From positions 1,059,495-1,123,494 of the forward strand of contig NZ_VLLG01000002.1 in assembly GCF_007830125.1 (NCBI RefSeq): DNA of 64,000 nt. Reading direction: 5' to 3'. The notes beneath the pieces are model-generated. The model saw only the letters and a program-made list of their open reading frames with translations. It was not told the DNA's origin and searched no databases. Below, piece after piece: positions 42,502 to 51,674 of this stretch; within the stretch, counting starts at the first letter, position 1; every line of letters starts with the position of its first letter. The translations under genes were made by a program, and so were the position numbers. The DNA comes from Chitinophaga japonensis. Lineage in GTDB: Bacteria; Bacteroidota; Bacteroidia; Chitinophagales; Chitinophagaceae.

Positions 42502-44223
42502 TTAGCCAATCGCCTCCATTTCCTGCTGTACAAAATCCGCCAGCTCCTTCACATAAGCCGGTGAAAAGTCAAAACGGATACCGGCCGTTGCATACAGTTC
42601 CGGTAATGTTTTAGTGTTTCCCAGGCTCAGTGCCTTTACATAATTGTCCAGGGCCTGCTGTTTGTTCTCCTTATACTGCTTCCACATGGCAATAGCGCCC
42701 AACTGGGCAATGCCGTACTCAATATAATAGAAAGGTACTTCAAACAGGTGCAACTGCCGTTGCCAGCCAATGGCCCGGTAGTTTTCCAGCCCGCTCCAGT
42801 CCACTACTTCCGGGGAGAACTCCCTGAGGATGCCCAACCAGGCATCGGTACGCTCTGCCACCGTATGCTGCGGATGCTCGTACACCCAGTGCTGGAACTT
42901 GTCAATGGTGGCTATCCAGGGGAAGATGGTGATGGCGCGCTCCAGTTGCTGCCTTTTGGCACGGCGCAGCTCCTCCTTATCACTGAAGAAAATATCCCAG
43001 TAGTCCATGGTGAACAGCTCCATGCTCATGCTGGCCACTTCCGCTATTTCCATCGGGTATTCCTTAAAAGCGCTGAGCGGCAGGTGATGGCTCAGGAAGG
43101 AATGTACGGCATGCCCGCCTTCGTGCACCATGGTGGTAAGGTCTTTCATCTGGCCGGCCGCGTTCATGAAAATAAATGGCACGCCGGTTTCCGCCAGGGG
43201 GCAGTTGTAACCGCCGGGGGCTTTGCCTTTGCGGCTTTCCAGGTCCAGCCGGCCCATTTGCTGCATTACCCGCAGGCAGTTGCCAAAGAAGGGCCCCAGT
43301 TGGTCAAAGCAGGCGATGGCCCGGGTGATCAGCTCCTCGCCGGTTTGAAAAGGCTCCAGCGGTTTTACGCCGGCCGGCTCGGCATCTGTATCCCAGGGTC
43401 GGAGGGTATCGAGCTGCAGCTTGGCTTTCTGCCTCTCCAGGATGTTCTTTACCAGGGGCAGCATATGCTCTTTTACCGCTGCGTGGAACTGGAAGCAGTC
43501 TTCCTTGGTATAGTCAAAGCGGCCCAGGTCTTCAAATTTATAGTCGCGGTAGTTTGCAAAGCCGGCATTTTGGGCTACCTGGTCGCGCTTCCCTATCAGG
43601 GAAGTATATAGCTGGTCCAGGGTATCGCGGTCCTGCAGGCGGCGCTCATTGGTTTTGCGGAACACTTCTTCCCGCAGGGCGCGGTCGCTGTTCTCCAGGA
43701 ACTTGGCGGCCTGTTGCAGGGTGTATTCCTGCCCGTTCACCTCGATGGTCATTTTACCGGACACCACGCCGTACTGCTGGGCCATTACGCTCAGCTCCGC
43801 CAGCAGGGGCACGTTCTGTTCGCGGAACAGCTTTACCTGCTTGCGCACGCTGCGCAGGTAAGTGTCATAGCCGGCGCCCAGCTCCTTGGTCAAGGGGCTG
43901 TCCAGCAGCTTACGGTTCAGCGCATCTGCAAAGGGCTGCAGCCGGGGCTGTATTTCCATGCAGAAATAAGTGAAAGCTTCTTCGTACTGTTTATTGGTAG
44001 TATCGCAGGTCATGCGGATCTGGCGCCAGCAGGCGTCCTCGCTGACCACTGCATCCAGCTCGCTGAGGTCCTTTAACCACTGCTCCAGGTCCGGCACGCT
44101 GTTCAGCGGGCGTTGCTGCAGGGCTTCAAAGTAAGGCTGCAGGATTTCCCAGGAGGTAACCGTAAAGTTCTCCGGCAAAAATTTGCGGGGTTGTTTCTCA
44201 ATATTTGCGTTTAATGTATCCAT
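42502..44223 (-). CDS. M3 family oligoendopeptidase
   Basis: 573 residues from MDTLNANIEKQPRKF (44223). Zinc motif HEGGHAVHSF near residue 365 with the third ligand in MEIAEVASMSMEL. The family is PepF/thimet-like; it degrades peptides of about 5-20 residues in the cytoplasm. Normal length (550-600). A hairpin (44242-44260) sits just before the start and probably ends the DUF5606 transcript. Confidence 0.93.
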   Translation of the reverse strand: MDTLNANIEKQPRKFLPENFTVTSWEILQPYFEALQQRPLNSVPDLEQWLKDLSELDAVVSEDACWRQIRMTCDTTNKQYEEAFTYFCMEIQPRLQPFADALNRKLLDSPLTKELGAGYDTYLRSVRKQVKLFREQNVPLLAELSVMAQQYGVVSGKMTIEVNGQEYTLQQAAKFLENSDRALREEVFRKTNERRLQDRDTLDQLYTSLIGKRDQVAQNAGFANYRDYKFEDLGRFDYTKEDCFQFHAAVKEHMLPLVKNILERQKAKLQLDTLRPWDTDAEPAGVKPLEPFQTGEELITRAIACFDQLGPFFGNCLRVMQQMGRLDLESRKGKAPGGYNCPLAETGVPFIFMNAAGQMKDLTTMVHEGGHAVHSFLSHHLPLSAFKEYPMEIAEVASMSMELFTMDYWDIFFSDKEELRRAKRQQLERAITIFPWIATIDKFQHWVYEHPQHTVAERTDAWLGILREFSPEVVDWSGLENYRAIGWQRQLHLFEVPFYYIEYGIAQLGAIAMWKQYKENKQQALDNYVKALSLGNTKTLPELYATAGIRFDFSPAYVKELADFVQQEMEAIG

Positions 44224-44241
44224 CTTACTAAAATAAAAAAT

Positions 44242-44260
44242 TCCAAGCATAACGCTTGGA
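44242..44260 (-). terminator. Intrinsic terminator after the DUF5606 gene
   Basis: Minus strand TTCCAAGC-GTTAT-GCTTGGAA, perfect 8-bp stem with TTTTTTATTTT following. It separates the DUF5606 gene from the M3 peptidase. Confidence 0.7.
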
Positions 44261-44274
44261 AAGAGAGGGGAAGA

Positions 44275-44397
44275 AATGATAAATGTAAAATTTCAAATGT
44301 AAAATGTAAAAGTTGGTAGCTATGTTCTATTAAGACTGTAAAGCTGTATTAAGACATGTCCTCCAACTTTTACATTTGAAATTTTACATTTATCATT
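44275..44397. repeat. Long inverted repeat, ATAAATGTAAAATTTC type
   Basis: Right arm 44363-44397 (35 bases) matches the left arm 44275-44316 perfectly except that the left has an extra TGTAAAA (7 bases). The 46-base centre contains TATTAAGAC twice. It lies between two minus-strand genes. Confidence 0.75.
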
Positions 44398-44410
44398 TAA
44401 TATTCTTCTA

Positions 44411-45061
44411 TTATTCTTCCGTCTTCTTCTTACGGGTGGTTTTCTTAGGTGCAGCTTCCCCTTCAGGCGCTTCTTCCTTCTTAGCCCTGGTTTTTTTGGC
44501 GGGCTTTTCAGCAGGAGCGTCGCCGGCGTCCGCCGCTGTTGCCTCTTTGGCGGCAGCTTTCGGCGCTTTGGCCTTTTTGGCCGGCTTTTCCGCTTCAGCG
44601 GCCGGCTGCTCTGCAGCAGGTTCGGCAGCAGGCGTTTCCGCTGCTTCTGCTGCTTCTTCGCCATCCGCCAGTATCTCGTCAAATTTCAGCAGATCATTGG
44701 CTTTGAGGATGGCATACCATTTTACCATCTTCTTCATATCGCTTACGTACACCTTTTCTTCGTCAAAAGTGGGGTACACGTTCCGGAAATAAGCTTTGAT
44801 CGCATTATTATCCCTGGCGTCTGCCAGCGGAAATTCAGTTTCCTTTTCCTGCATGGCCTTGAAAACGGCGGCAAGATTTACATTATCACCAGTGGTAAAT
44901 ACTTCAATACTTTCCAGCGGGGTAAAGTTATGGACGCGGGATGAAACAAAACGGGTGCTTTTGTCCTCCAGGGAACGGACAATAGCGCCATCCTGTTTAC
45001 TGGCTATTAATTGAAACAAACCGCCTAAACCGGTCACTGCAACAATTTCTCTGTACTGCAT
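44411..45061 (-). CDS. DUF5606 domain protein with Lys/Ala-rich tail
   Basis: 216 residues from MQYREIVAVTGLGGLF (45061; an ATG two codons earlier is possible). DUF5606 covers about 1-140 (SRVHNFTPLESIEVFTTGDN; FRNVYPTFDEEKVYVSDMKK). The tail from about 140 is a low-complexity Ala/Glu/Lys/Pro stretch ending KKTTRKKKTEE, resembling histone H1-like tails and probably nucleic-acid binding or disordered. Function of DUF5606 is unknown; it is widespread in Bacteroidota. Confidence 0.85.
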   Translation of the reverse strand: MQYREIVAVTGLGGLFQLIASKQDGAIVRSLEDKSTRFVSSRVHNFTPLESIEVFTTGDNVNLAAVFKAMQEKETEFPLADARDNNAIKAYFRNVYPTFDEEKVYVSDMKKMVKWYAILKANDLLKFDEILADGEEAAEAAETPAAEPAAEQPAAEAEKPAKKAKAPKAAAKEATAADAGDAPAEKPAKKTRAKKEEAPEGEAAPKKTTRKKKTEE

Positions 45062-45119
45062 GTTCAAATTTTTAGGAGCGCAAATATAAAAAATTAAATT
45101 AAGTCCTGGTTCCTACCTC

Positions 45120-47699
45120 CTAACTCATCCTTCTTACCAAAGCTACCGGCAGCTTCCAGCGCTTTATCCTTCCCTCCAGGTCAAATATTTCAGTAAAAAT
45201 AATATATATACCGACAGGCAACAACTGTTTATTTTCCCCAAGCCCGTCCCAGATAATAGTATCCTCATTGCCCAGCACACTATTGCGCAGCAATTGGCGC
45301 ACCGGGCGGCCCTGGGCGTCGAATACGGTGATGTTACCAATAAACCCGGGCCGGGGCAGGCGGCAGGTAATAACGGCCATATCCTCCATGCCATCGTTAT
45401 CCGGCGAGAAAAGGGCCGGCTGTACCGTAACCTCCCCCGGCAGCTCCTGCAGCAGCAGTTGCTGGGAGTTCGGGCTACCCGGGGTGGCATGGCCGGCGGT
45501 GGCGGCGGCGGCATGCCAGTTGTGCGGGTCCTGCGCAGGCCGTTGGAAGCTGAGCCGCTCCAGGGACACGCCTTTGGCATTGTCTGCCAGCGGCAGTTGC
45601 ATATCCGGCGAGTAGAACATGATATCCACCCTGCGGCCGGCTCCGTTATACAATGCCAGTGTGCCTCCTTCATTGGGAAATGCGGGCAGGGCGGGCACCT
45701 GCAGTATATTATCAAATGCCTTGCAGGTATAGTAACGGCACAAGGCGGCCGGATCGCGCGTAAGGGCCAGGTACTGCCCCGGCAGCAATAAGCCGCCGGC
45801 TGTGCCTACCGCCATGCTGCTGCGCGGAAGGCTATCCTCGTCCAGCAGGGCGATATACAGTTGCTGCAGGTCAATGGCCCGGGCGCCGGGATTATGTATT
45901 TCCACGAATTCCGGGGCAGGTGAGCGGGCATCAAACAGCAGCTCGCTGATCAGCACCGTGCCGCTATCCGGCGCTGCTGCCCGGGCCAGGGTGGCAGTGG
46001 CGGTTACAGGTACGCCTTTACAGTCTGTTGGTCCGGCCATTTCCAGCGTGTACACGCCTTCCAGGCCCAGGGGGTTGGATAAATGTAGTTGTACTTCCTG
46101 GAACAAGGGTGACAACGGAACCGCCCTGGCAATGCTTACCGGGCCGGGCAGGAGGCGGTACCCGGCCGATTGGGCCGCCTGCGCGCTATCCAGTGCATGA
46201 CTGAAGCGCAGCAAAATAGTTGCGCTATCCTGCAGGGAGGCATGTTCGAGGCGGGGCACTGTAGTGTCCCCGGGCCCGGCCACGGAGTTCGGGCGGCCCG
46301 GCGTGCTGCCGGCAGGGTCCAGCGCAGCACGCCAGTTGGCCGCACCGGTGCAGGGTGCTGCCGCCGATATCATTTCCAGGCTCCAGCCACCGTTTTTCTT
46401 CTCCTCATCTCCATACCAGTTCTTATTATAAGCCACGGCGTGCATCACCGCGCCGTCTGCGTCATATAGCATCAGGGTATCGGACTCGTTGTACAATGCC
46501 GGGAAACGATCCAGGCCTAATACTGCGCCGCTGCCGGCAAACAGGTCGGTCATCTCCTTCCGGCAAAGCAGCACCAGGCTGTCCGGCTCCAATTGGCAGG
46601 CCGGCAACCTTACCGTTCCTCCCCTGGTACGAAGCTGCCAGTCCCTTAGCTGCACCGGGTAGGCGCTGGTATTCCGCAGCTCCACGAACTCGGCCAGCAG
46701 CGGTCCCGGCGCCGGCTCCGGGTCCGGCAGTATCTCCTGGATCAGCACTTCATAAGCGCGGGGCCGGTAAAAGAGGAACCGTAGGGCCGCCGCGCGCATT
46801 TCGTTACCAGCCACATCCCGCACACCCGCCACCTGCAGTTGCAGGCTATCCCCGCCGGGAAAAGGCGCTGCAAAGAACAGGTGCACGCCGGCACCTTCCA
46901 GGGCTACCCGTACCGGGTGTGCCGCCGTACCGCTTAGCTGGTAGGCAGCAGTGGCCAGGGCGGTAACGCTGTCTACCGGTTCGGAGAACTGCAGCAGCAG
47001 CTCCCGGTCGCCCAGCACGGCCAGCGATACCGGCGCCGGGGGCAGGGTATCCTTTACCAGCCGGGCCACCTCCACTTCATCAAAAAAATGCTTCCGGAAA
47101 AAGCTGGCGGTAGACTGGCGAACCACGATCCCGTAGCCCGGCGCAGCGGCAATGCTGCTGTCTGTAACGCCGCCCACAGGCACATAATGCAGTCCCGTGC
47201 CGGTGCTGTCTGTCCACAGGCGCCAATGGTGCGCCTCGTCGCAGGTTACCCTGACCTTCAGAACGGAGGCGCTCCTGTTCGTAAGGCCATCCCGCCCGTC
47301 TATCAGCAGGCGCTCCCGGTCGGCAGGAGTGCAGGCATAGAGGCATACCTCGTCATTTTTCCCGCCAATGCGCACAAAGCAGCCGGACAGGCCGGGGTGT
47401 AGCAGTGCACTGCTGTCCGCCGCCAGGAACACATCCACGTAATTATTGGACGAGGTGTTGAAATCCAACTGCATCCACCATTCCCAGGCAGCAGGGAGGG
47501 AGATGCCGGCAGGCGTCCATAACCAGAAACGGCTGTTGGTTTGCAGGCAATTACTCTGCAACATCCCGTTGCTGACCTGCCAGGCCGTATCCGTACCCTG
47601 CCAGGGAACCGGAGGGGCATTAAAATGCTCAACGATCTGAGAATGAGAGAGAGAAGAGAAGCACAACTGCAGCACCGCCATTACGGTGAGCACTCGCAT
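45120..47699 (-). CDS. Secreted lamin-tail-domain protein with FlgD-like C-terminus
   Basis: 859 residues with signal peptide (about 1-20). Domains: a lectin-like N-terminal part (about 20-210), Ig-like (about 215-305), lamin tail 1 (about 315-470, EVLIQEILPDPEPAPGPLLAEFVELRN), Ig-like, lamin tail 2 (about 585-750, VLISELLFDARSPAPEFVEIHN), and an FlgD-Ig-like end (PALFSPDNDGMEDMAVI; ITVFDAQGRPVRQL). Probably exported to the surface, perhaps by T9SS. Lamin tail domains in bacteria are usually on secreted or nuclease proteins; no catalytic domain is seen here. Confidence 0.85.
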   Translation of the reverse strand: MRVLTVMAVLQLCFSSLSHSQIVEHFNAPPVPWQGTDTAWQVSNGMLQSNCLQTNSRFWLWTPAGISLPAAWEWWMQLDFNTSSNNYVDVFLAADSSALLHPGLSGCFVRIGGKNDEVCLYACTPADRERLLIDGRDGLTNRSASVLKVRVTCDEAHHWRLWTDSTGTGLHYVPVGGVTDSSIAAAPGYGIVVRQSTASFFRKHFFDEVEVARLVKDTLPPAPVSLAVLGDRELLLQFSEPVDSVTALATAAYQLSGTAAHPVRVALEGAGVHLFFAAPFPGGDSLQLQVAGVRDVAGNEMRAAALRFLFYRPRAYEVLIQEILPDPEPAPGPLLAEFVELRNTSAYPVQLRDWQLRTRGGTVRLPACQLEPDSLVLLCRKEMTDLFAGSGAVLGLDRFPALYNESDTLMLYDADGAVMHAVAYNKNWYGDEEKKNGGWSLEMISAAAPCTGAANWRAALDPAGSTPGRPNSVAGPGDTTVPRLEHASLQDSATILLRFSHALDSAQAAQSAGYRLLPGPVSIARAVPLSPLFQEVQLHLSNPLGLEGVYTLEMAGPTDCKGVPVTATATLARAAAPDSGTVLISELLFDARSPAPEFVEIHNPGARAIDLQQLYIALLDEDSLPRSSMAVGTAGGLLLPGQYLALTRDPAALCRYYTCKAFDNILQVPALPAFPNEGGTLALYNGAGRRVDIMFYSPDMQLPLADNAKGVSLERLSFQRPAQDPHNWHAAAATAGHATPGSPNSQQLLLQELPGEVTVQPALFSPDNDGMEDMAVITCRLPRPGFIGNITVFDAQGRPVRQLLRNSVLGNEDTIIWDGLGENKQLLPVGIYIIFTEIFDLEGRIKRWKLPVALVRRMS

Positions 47700-47744
47700 A
47701 AAAATAAATGGTTGGTTGGGCTGCGAATATAAAGAATTACGTAG

Positions 47745-47752
47745 TATTTTTG
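47745..47752 (+). promoter_or_regulatory. -7 element of asd
   Basis: TATTTTTG, a perfect TAnnTTTG, 133 bases before the asd ATG, giving a leader of about 125 bases. The TTG at 47716 is 26 bases upstream, longer than usual. Confidence 0.5.
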
Positions 47753-47796
47753 CGCTTCCAAAAATTCAAAATGTAAAAAACAAATTCCATTACAAA

Positions 47797-47865
47797 ATGA
47801 AACCGGGCATGAGAGACTGCTCCTGTTCAGGGAGTATTAGATGCACGGTTCCATCTGATTACTAA
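47797..47865 (+). CDS. Possible 22-residue leader peptide before asd
   Basis: ATG 47797, stop 47863-47865, 20 bases before asd. The product MKPGMRDCSCSGSIRCTVPSDY has three cysteines. The frame spans a small hairpin (CTCCTGTTCAGGGAG). No run of regulatory codons such as Lys, Thr or Met is seen, so classical attenuation is not supported. Only the open frame and its position speak for it. Confidence 0.15.
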   Translation: MKPGMRDCSCSGSIRCTVPSDY

Positions 47866-47885
47866 AAAATCAAATATTATTCCAG

Positions 47886-48875
47886 ATGAAAGTTGCCGTA
47901 GTAGGAGCTACCGGACTGGTAGGCTCAAAAATGTTACAAGTGTTAGCGGAAAGAAATTTCCCGGTTACAGAACTGATTCCTGTAGCTTCTGAGAAGTCTG
48001 TTGGTAAGGAAGTAACATTCAAGGGCAAACCATATAAGGTGGTAAATGCTGATACGGCCATTGCTATGCAGCCGAACGTAGCCCTGTTCTCCGCCGGCGG
48101 CAGCACTTCCCTGGAATGGGCCCCCAAATTTGCCGCAGCCGGCATTACCGTGATCGATAACTCCAGCGCCTGGAGAATGGACCCCTCCAAAAAACTGGTA
48201 GTACCGGAGATCAACGGGAAGGCATTAACCCCCGAAGACAAGATCATTGCCAACCCCAACTGCTCCACCATACAAATGGTGCTGGTGCTGAGCCCTTTGC
48301 ACGAAAAATATAAAATAAACCGCGTGGTGGTATCCACCTACCAGTCTGTAACCGGTACCGGTGTAAAGGCGGTGAACCAACTGATGAACGAGCGCAAGGG
48401 CGTGAGCGGCGAAATGGCATATACTTATCCGATAGACCTGAATGTTATACCGCAAATAGATGTATTTCTCGATAACGGCTACACGAAAGAAGAGATGAAA
48501 ATGGTAAACGAGACCAAGAAGATCATGGGAGATGATCATATAGCCGTTACCGCTACTACTGTTCGTATACCCGTAATGGGAGGACACAGTGAATCCGTGA
48601 ACATTGAGTTTGAAAAAGAATACGAACTGGATGAAGTTCGTAAAGCATTGGCAGCAACCCCGGGTGTAATTGTGGTAGACGACCCTTCCCGCCAGCAGTA
48701 CCCAATGCCTAAGGATGCACATGAAAAAGACGAAGTATTTGTGGGACGTATACGCCGTGATGAAACACAGCCTAAAACGCTGAACCTGTGGATAGTAGCG
48801 GATAACCTGCGTAAAGGAGCCGCCACCAACGCAGTACAGATAGCAGAATACCTGCATCAGCAAAAGTGGATCTGA
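47886..48875 (+). CDS. asd: Aspartate-semialdehyde dehydrogenase
   Basis: 329 residues. It reduces aspartyl phosphate to aspartate semialdehyde with NADPH, feeding lysine/diaminopimelate, threonine and methionine synthesis. The Rossmann motif VVGATGLVGSKML is at 4-16, the catalytic Cys is in NPNCSTIQM, and the active-site His region is VMGGHSESVNIEF. Full length. Single gene with a long leader upstream and a strong terminator downstream. Confidence 0.96.
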   Translation: MKVAVVGATGLVGSKMLQVLAERNFPVTELIPVASEKSVGKEVTFKGKPYKVVNADTAIAMQPNVALFSAGGSTSLEWAPKFAAAGITVIDNSSAWRMDPSKKLVVPEINGKALTPEDKIIANPNCSTIQMVLVLSPLHEKYKINRVVVSTYQSVTGTGVKAVNQLMNERKGVSGEMAYTYPIDLNVIPQIDVFLDNGYTKEEMKMVNETKKIMGDDHIAVTATTVRIPVMGGHSESVNIEFEKEYELDEVRKALAATPGVIVVDDPSRQQYPMPKDAHEKDEVFVGRIRRDETQPKTLNLWIVADNLRKGAATNAVQIAEYLHQQKWI

Positions 48876-49008
48876 GCCGGGTAAGCGGAAGCAGTTCCTG
48901 CATGGAATGTGTTTTCGTATAACCGGTATTGTGCCTGCCGCAGTAACCCCTCAGATTGGGCTGCGGACTTTCATACATGCATATACGATTTTTCAGTATA
49001 AGTAATTG

Positions 49009-49037
49009 AAAGTCCCGGCATTACGCCGGGACTTTTT
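49009..49037 (+). terminator. Intrinsic terminator of asd
   Basis: AAAGTCCCGGC-ATTAC-GCCGGGACTTT, perfect 11-bp stem with a T-run. The remaining gap to 49241 is AT-rich; I see no firm promoter in it. Confidence 0.85.
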
Positions 49038-49241
49038 AATTAAATATCAACAATGCAAAGCACTGTGCAATTAAAAATTACACGGAAGTAGTATTGATTA
49101 CTGCTGTATAAAATTGGATTTTGGTATCATAATCCTATGCCGACTTGCTTCTATGAAACTAAACCAATTTTATGCCAATATTAGAGAGAGTGCTATGCAG
49201 CAACCGAATATTTTGTCTAATCTGTAAACACCCTTAATCCT

Positions 49242-49493
49242 ATGAAAACCAACACCAATCGCGAGCTATTACTGATGCACAAATTCACGGAAGAGTGGAG
49301 CAGCAACTTCTCTTCACAGGTATCCCGCATCATGAACATTGTTGATCAGCAGGACACCCTGGACGGTATCATTCCTATCATCGAGGTAGCCAATGTTTAC
49401 AACCAGCGTTTTGCGCATACCAGAACGGACAAAGAAAACTTATTGAAGAACCGTAAAGCCCGCCCTTTTGAGTTTTTGATACACAAGAATTAA
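49242..49493 (+). CDS. Small soluble protein, unrecognised
   Basis: 83 residues, MKTNTNRELLLMHKFTEEW..., mostly helical and charged, no signal peptide, no cysteine. The start context TTAATCCTATGAAAA is typical of Bacteroidota genes, and a clear terminator follows, so it is likely real. No family recognised. It is preceded by a 200-base AT-rich region after the asd terminator. It may be a small regulatory or stress protein, but there is no evidence for either. Confidence 0.6.
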   Translation: MKTNTNRELLLMHKFTEEWSSNFSSQVSRIMNIVDQQDTLDGIIPIIEVANVYNQRFAHTRTDKENLLKNRKARPFEFLIHKN

Positions 49494-49524
49494 TTTAAGG
49501 GAAAAACAGAAGAGATTGAATGAA

Positions 49525-49555
49525 GGAGAAAAGGCTGGCGCCTTTTCTCCTTTTT
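49525..49555 (+). terminator. Intrinsic terminator after the 83-residue protein gene
   Basis: GGAGAAAAGG-CTGGCG-CCTTTTCTCC, perfect 10-bp stem, followed by TTTTTC. Confidence 0.85.
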
Positions 49556-49588
49556 CTCCGGATGTAGTATGTACACGCAGGCACCTGC

Positions 49589-50251
49589 TTATTCATGCAG
49601 CGCCCTGTCGAGGAATTTTACAAAAGGCTGCATCACGGCAAATACCTTCAGTATTTCGCGCACCAGCGCAGGTTGCATGCAGGCTTCGTCTGAAAAACTG
49701 TGCCACACGGTAAAGCTTTTCAGCTTGAGATACGCAATGGCAGGGTTATCCGGCTGATAGCCCTGCGGCACTGTCTTCAACGCCTCCCCCTCTATCTTTC
49801 CAAAATATTTTATGAAGTCCTTGTTGCTGATGATCTGCTGGAACTCGGGAAAGTTGTAATCTATTTCCTGCCTTACTTTTTTCAGCACGTCCGCAGCAGG
49901 CATCCATATGCCGCCGCCGGCAAAGCTTTTGCCACCAGGCTGCAGGTGGAAGTAGTAGCCCGGCCTGGGTGATTTACGGCCGCCCGGTGAAAAGGCGGCG
50001 CCCATATTCGCCTTGTAAGGCGTCTTGTCTTTTGAGAATCTAACGTCTTTATATATACGAAAAACACAGTCCTTTACCTGTAGCCCGGTAATCTCGTTAT
50101 CCTGCCTGGCCAGTCCGTCTATCAACTGCTGCACCATGCTTTCATAATCCGCCTTCGCATCCAGGTAAGCAGGCTTGTGCTCGTCAAACCATTCCTTATT
50201 ATTATTTTTTTCCAGGTTTTTCAGAAATTTCAACGTGGTGGCCTGCAGCAT
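49589..50251 (-). CDS. DUF2461 family protein
   Basis: 220 residues, full length. Typical features: LKFLKNLEKNNNKEWFDEHK at the start, FRIYKDVRFSKDKTPYKANMG, and GYYFHLQPGGKSFAGGGIW in the middle. DUF2461 proteins are cytoplasmic and of unknown activity; the conserved Arg/Lys/His pattern suggests an enzyme. Single gene; a palindrome lies 34 bases upstream. Confidence 0.9.
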   Translation of the reverse strand: MLQATTLKFLKNLEKNNNKEWFDEHKPAYLDAKADYESMVQQLIDGLARQDNEITGLQVKDCVFRIYKDVRFSKDKTPYKANMGAAFSPGGRKSPRPGYYFHLQPGGKSFAGGGIWMPAADVLKKVRQEIDYNFPEFQQIISNKDFIKYFGKIEGEALKTVPQGYQPDNPAIAYLKLKSFTVWHSFSDEACMQPALVREILKVFAVMQPFVKFLDRALHE

Positions 50252-50284
50252 GCTTTGTAGGTTTTAGCGTACAATATAGCAAAA

Positions 50285-50314
50285 AATACGTACGTATATA
50301 CATACGTACGTATT
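50285..50314. repeat. Perfect TACGTACGTA palindrome
   Basis: AATACGTACGTAT and ATACGTACGTATT, 13-bp arms around ATAC. A-runs precede and GCTTTTC follows. It sits between the porin 3' end and the DUF2461 start. Confidence 0.7.
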
Positions 50315-50344
50315 GCTTTTCTTATATGAGCCGGGGGCTTAATC

Positions 50345-51439
50345 TCAGAAGTGATACACTGCTGCCAGCAGCACATTGGAAGTAGTGCCGGTCGCTTCGC
50401 CGGAATGCTTGTTGAAGATATCCCTGGAAGCGTTGTCGATCCTGAATTCCGGCATAATTACCAGGTTGCCGGTCTTATAGCTGAAGGTAAGGGTACCGGC
50501 CATGATCCTGCCGCCTTCCGTTGCGCTGGCAAAAGTTTTCAGGCGGTCCTTGTCATCAAAGTATTCTCCCCGGAGCGTAAGGCCAAAATCTTCGGTGAAA
50601 TCCAGGTTGACATACAGCGCAGAGCCCCACCATTTGGCGCTTTCGGGCTCTTCGCCGTTGCCATTTTTTTCGATCGTATTATGGTAGCGGCTGTAGGTGC
50701 CGTTGTATCCCAGTCCCAGCACTGAATTTACCTGGTAGGTGGCTACCAGGTCCAACTGGTGGTTCTGGATACCGGCCGTGTCTTTTCCGCCCAGGTAGTT
50801 GAGGTACAGTTTCAAGGGCGCTTCCGTGGGCGTAAAGCCTACCTGCGCGCCAATATATTTATGATCGCTGAAGTCAACGGATTTCAGATCTGTAGGATTG
50901 AATACGCCTACCATGGCGCTCAGGTAAGGCGTGATCGCATAATCCACTTTGGCGCCCGTGCTGAAGAAGGGGCCGTTGCTGAACATGTAGCTCATGCTGT
51001 AGTTGCGGTTCAGGTAAGCATCTACCAGCTCATAGCCTACGTGCGTGGCAAAGCTGCCCAGGCTGATCTTGATCTTGTCCGTAGCCTGGTAGCCTACATA
51101 CAACTGCTTGATGGCTACTGCCAGGCCGTTCTTGCTGTCCACCACATCGTTGTAGGAAAACTCCGCGGCACGCCGGCCAAAGCCCAGATCCGCTACGATG
51201 CTTCCTTTCTTGAAACCGTGCTCCACTTTCAGGGATACCATGCCCAGCTCGAAGGAATTATGTGAATTGGTAAAACTGGTCTTGTTGTCCGTGAGGTTCC
51301 TGTTGAAGTTATACTTATAATACACATCCGCCGAACCGGATAATTTAAAAGCTTCCTGTGGCTGTGTGGTGTCCGCTGACTGGGCGAAGGCAGCAAAAAA
51401 AATACAGGCAGCGAACGTAGTCATAATAAATTTTTTCAT
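50345..51439 (-). CDS. Outer-membrane porin, Bbp2/OmpL-like
   Basis: 364 residues with signal peptide (about 1-19, cut before QSADTT). The body is a beta-barrel of the putative beta-barrel porin 2 type (ADVYYKYNFNRN; VAIKQLYVGYQATDKIKISLGSFATHVGYE; DLVATYQVNSVLGLGYNGTYSRY) ending in LAAVYHF with a terminal Phe. It follows the ammonium transporter on the same strand, so it may admit ammonium or small nitrogen solutes across the outer membrane (inference). Confidence 0.85.
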   Translation of the reverse strand: MKKFIMTTFAACIFFAAFAQSADTTQPQEAFKLSGSADVYYKYNFNRNLTDNKTSFTNSHNSFELGMVSLKVEHGFKKGSIVADLGFGRRAAEFSYNDVVDSKNGLAVAIKQLYVGYQATDKIKISLGSFATHVGYELVDAYLNRNYSMSYMFSNGPFFSTGAKVDYAITPYLSAMVGVFNPTDLKSVDFSDHKYIGAQVGFTPTEAPLKLYLNYLGGKDTAGIQNHQLDLVATYQVNSVLGLGYNGTYSRYHNTIEKNGNGEEPESAKWWGSALYVNLDFTEDFGLTLRGEYFDDKDRLKTFASATEGGRIMAGTLTFSYKTGNLVIMPEFRIDNASRDIFNKHSGEATGTTSNVLLAAVYHF

Positions 51440-51674
51440 CCGTTTAGGTTTTACTTTTTCATTGACACATGAAGCCCCTGTAGCGTCATCATTGCTTTCA
51501 ATGACGCTATCTTTATGAATAAAATAATCATCACCAATGCCCCGGTGCTAAATGACTATTTTATTCATGACGACTTCATATAATGAAAAATTTGGTTGAT
51601 AAAATGGTGTGGAACTCGAATCTTCTGGTGCTACCTTTCTTTTGCTTGCTTTGGGTATGCCCCCCTGGGGTCAT

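Noticed and set aside
47760..47885. Lysine riboswitch or attenuator before asd
   Set aside because: The leader is only about 125 bases, lacks the long multi-helix architecture, and its short frame has no run of Lys, Thr or Met codons.
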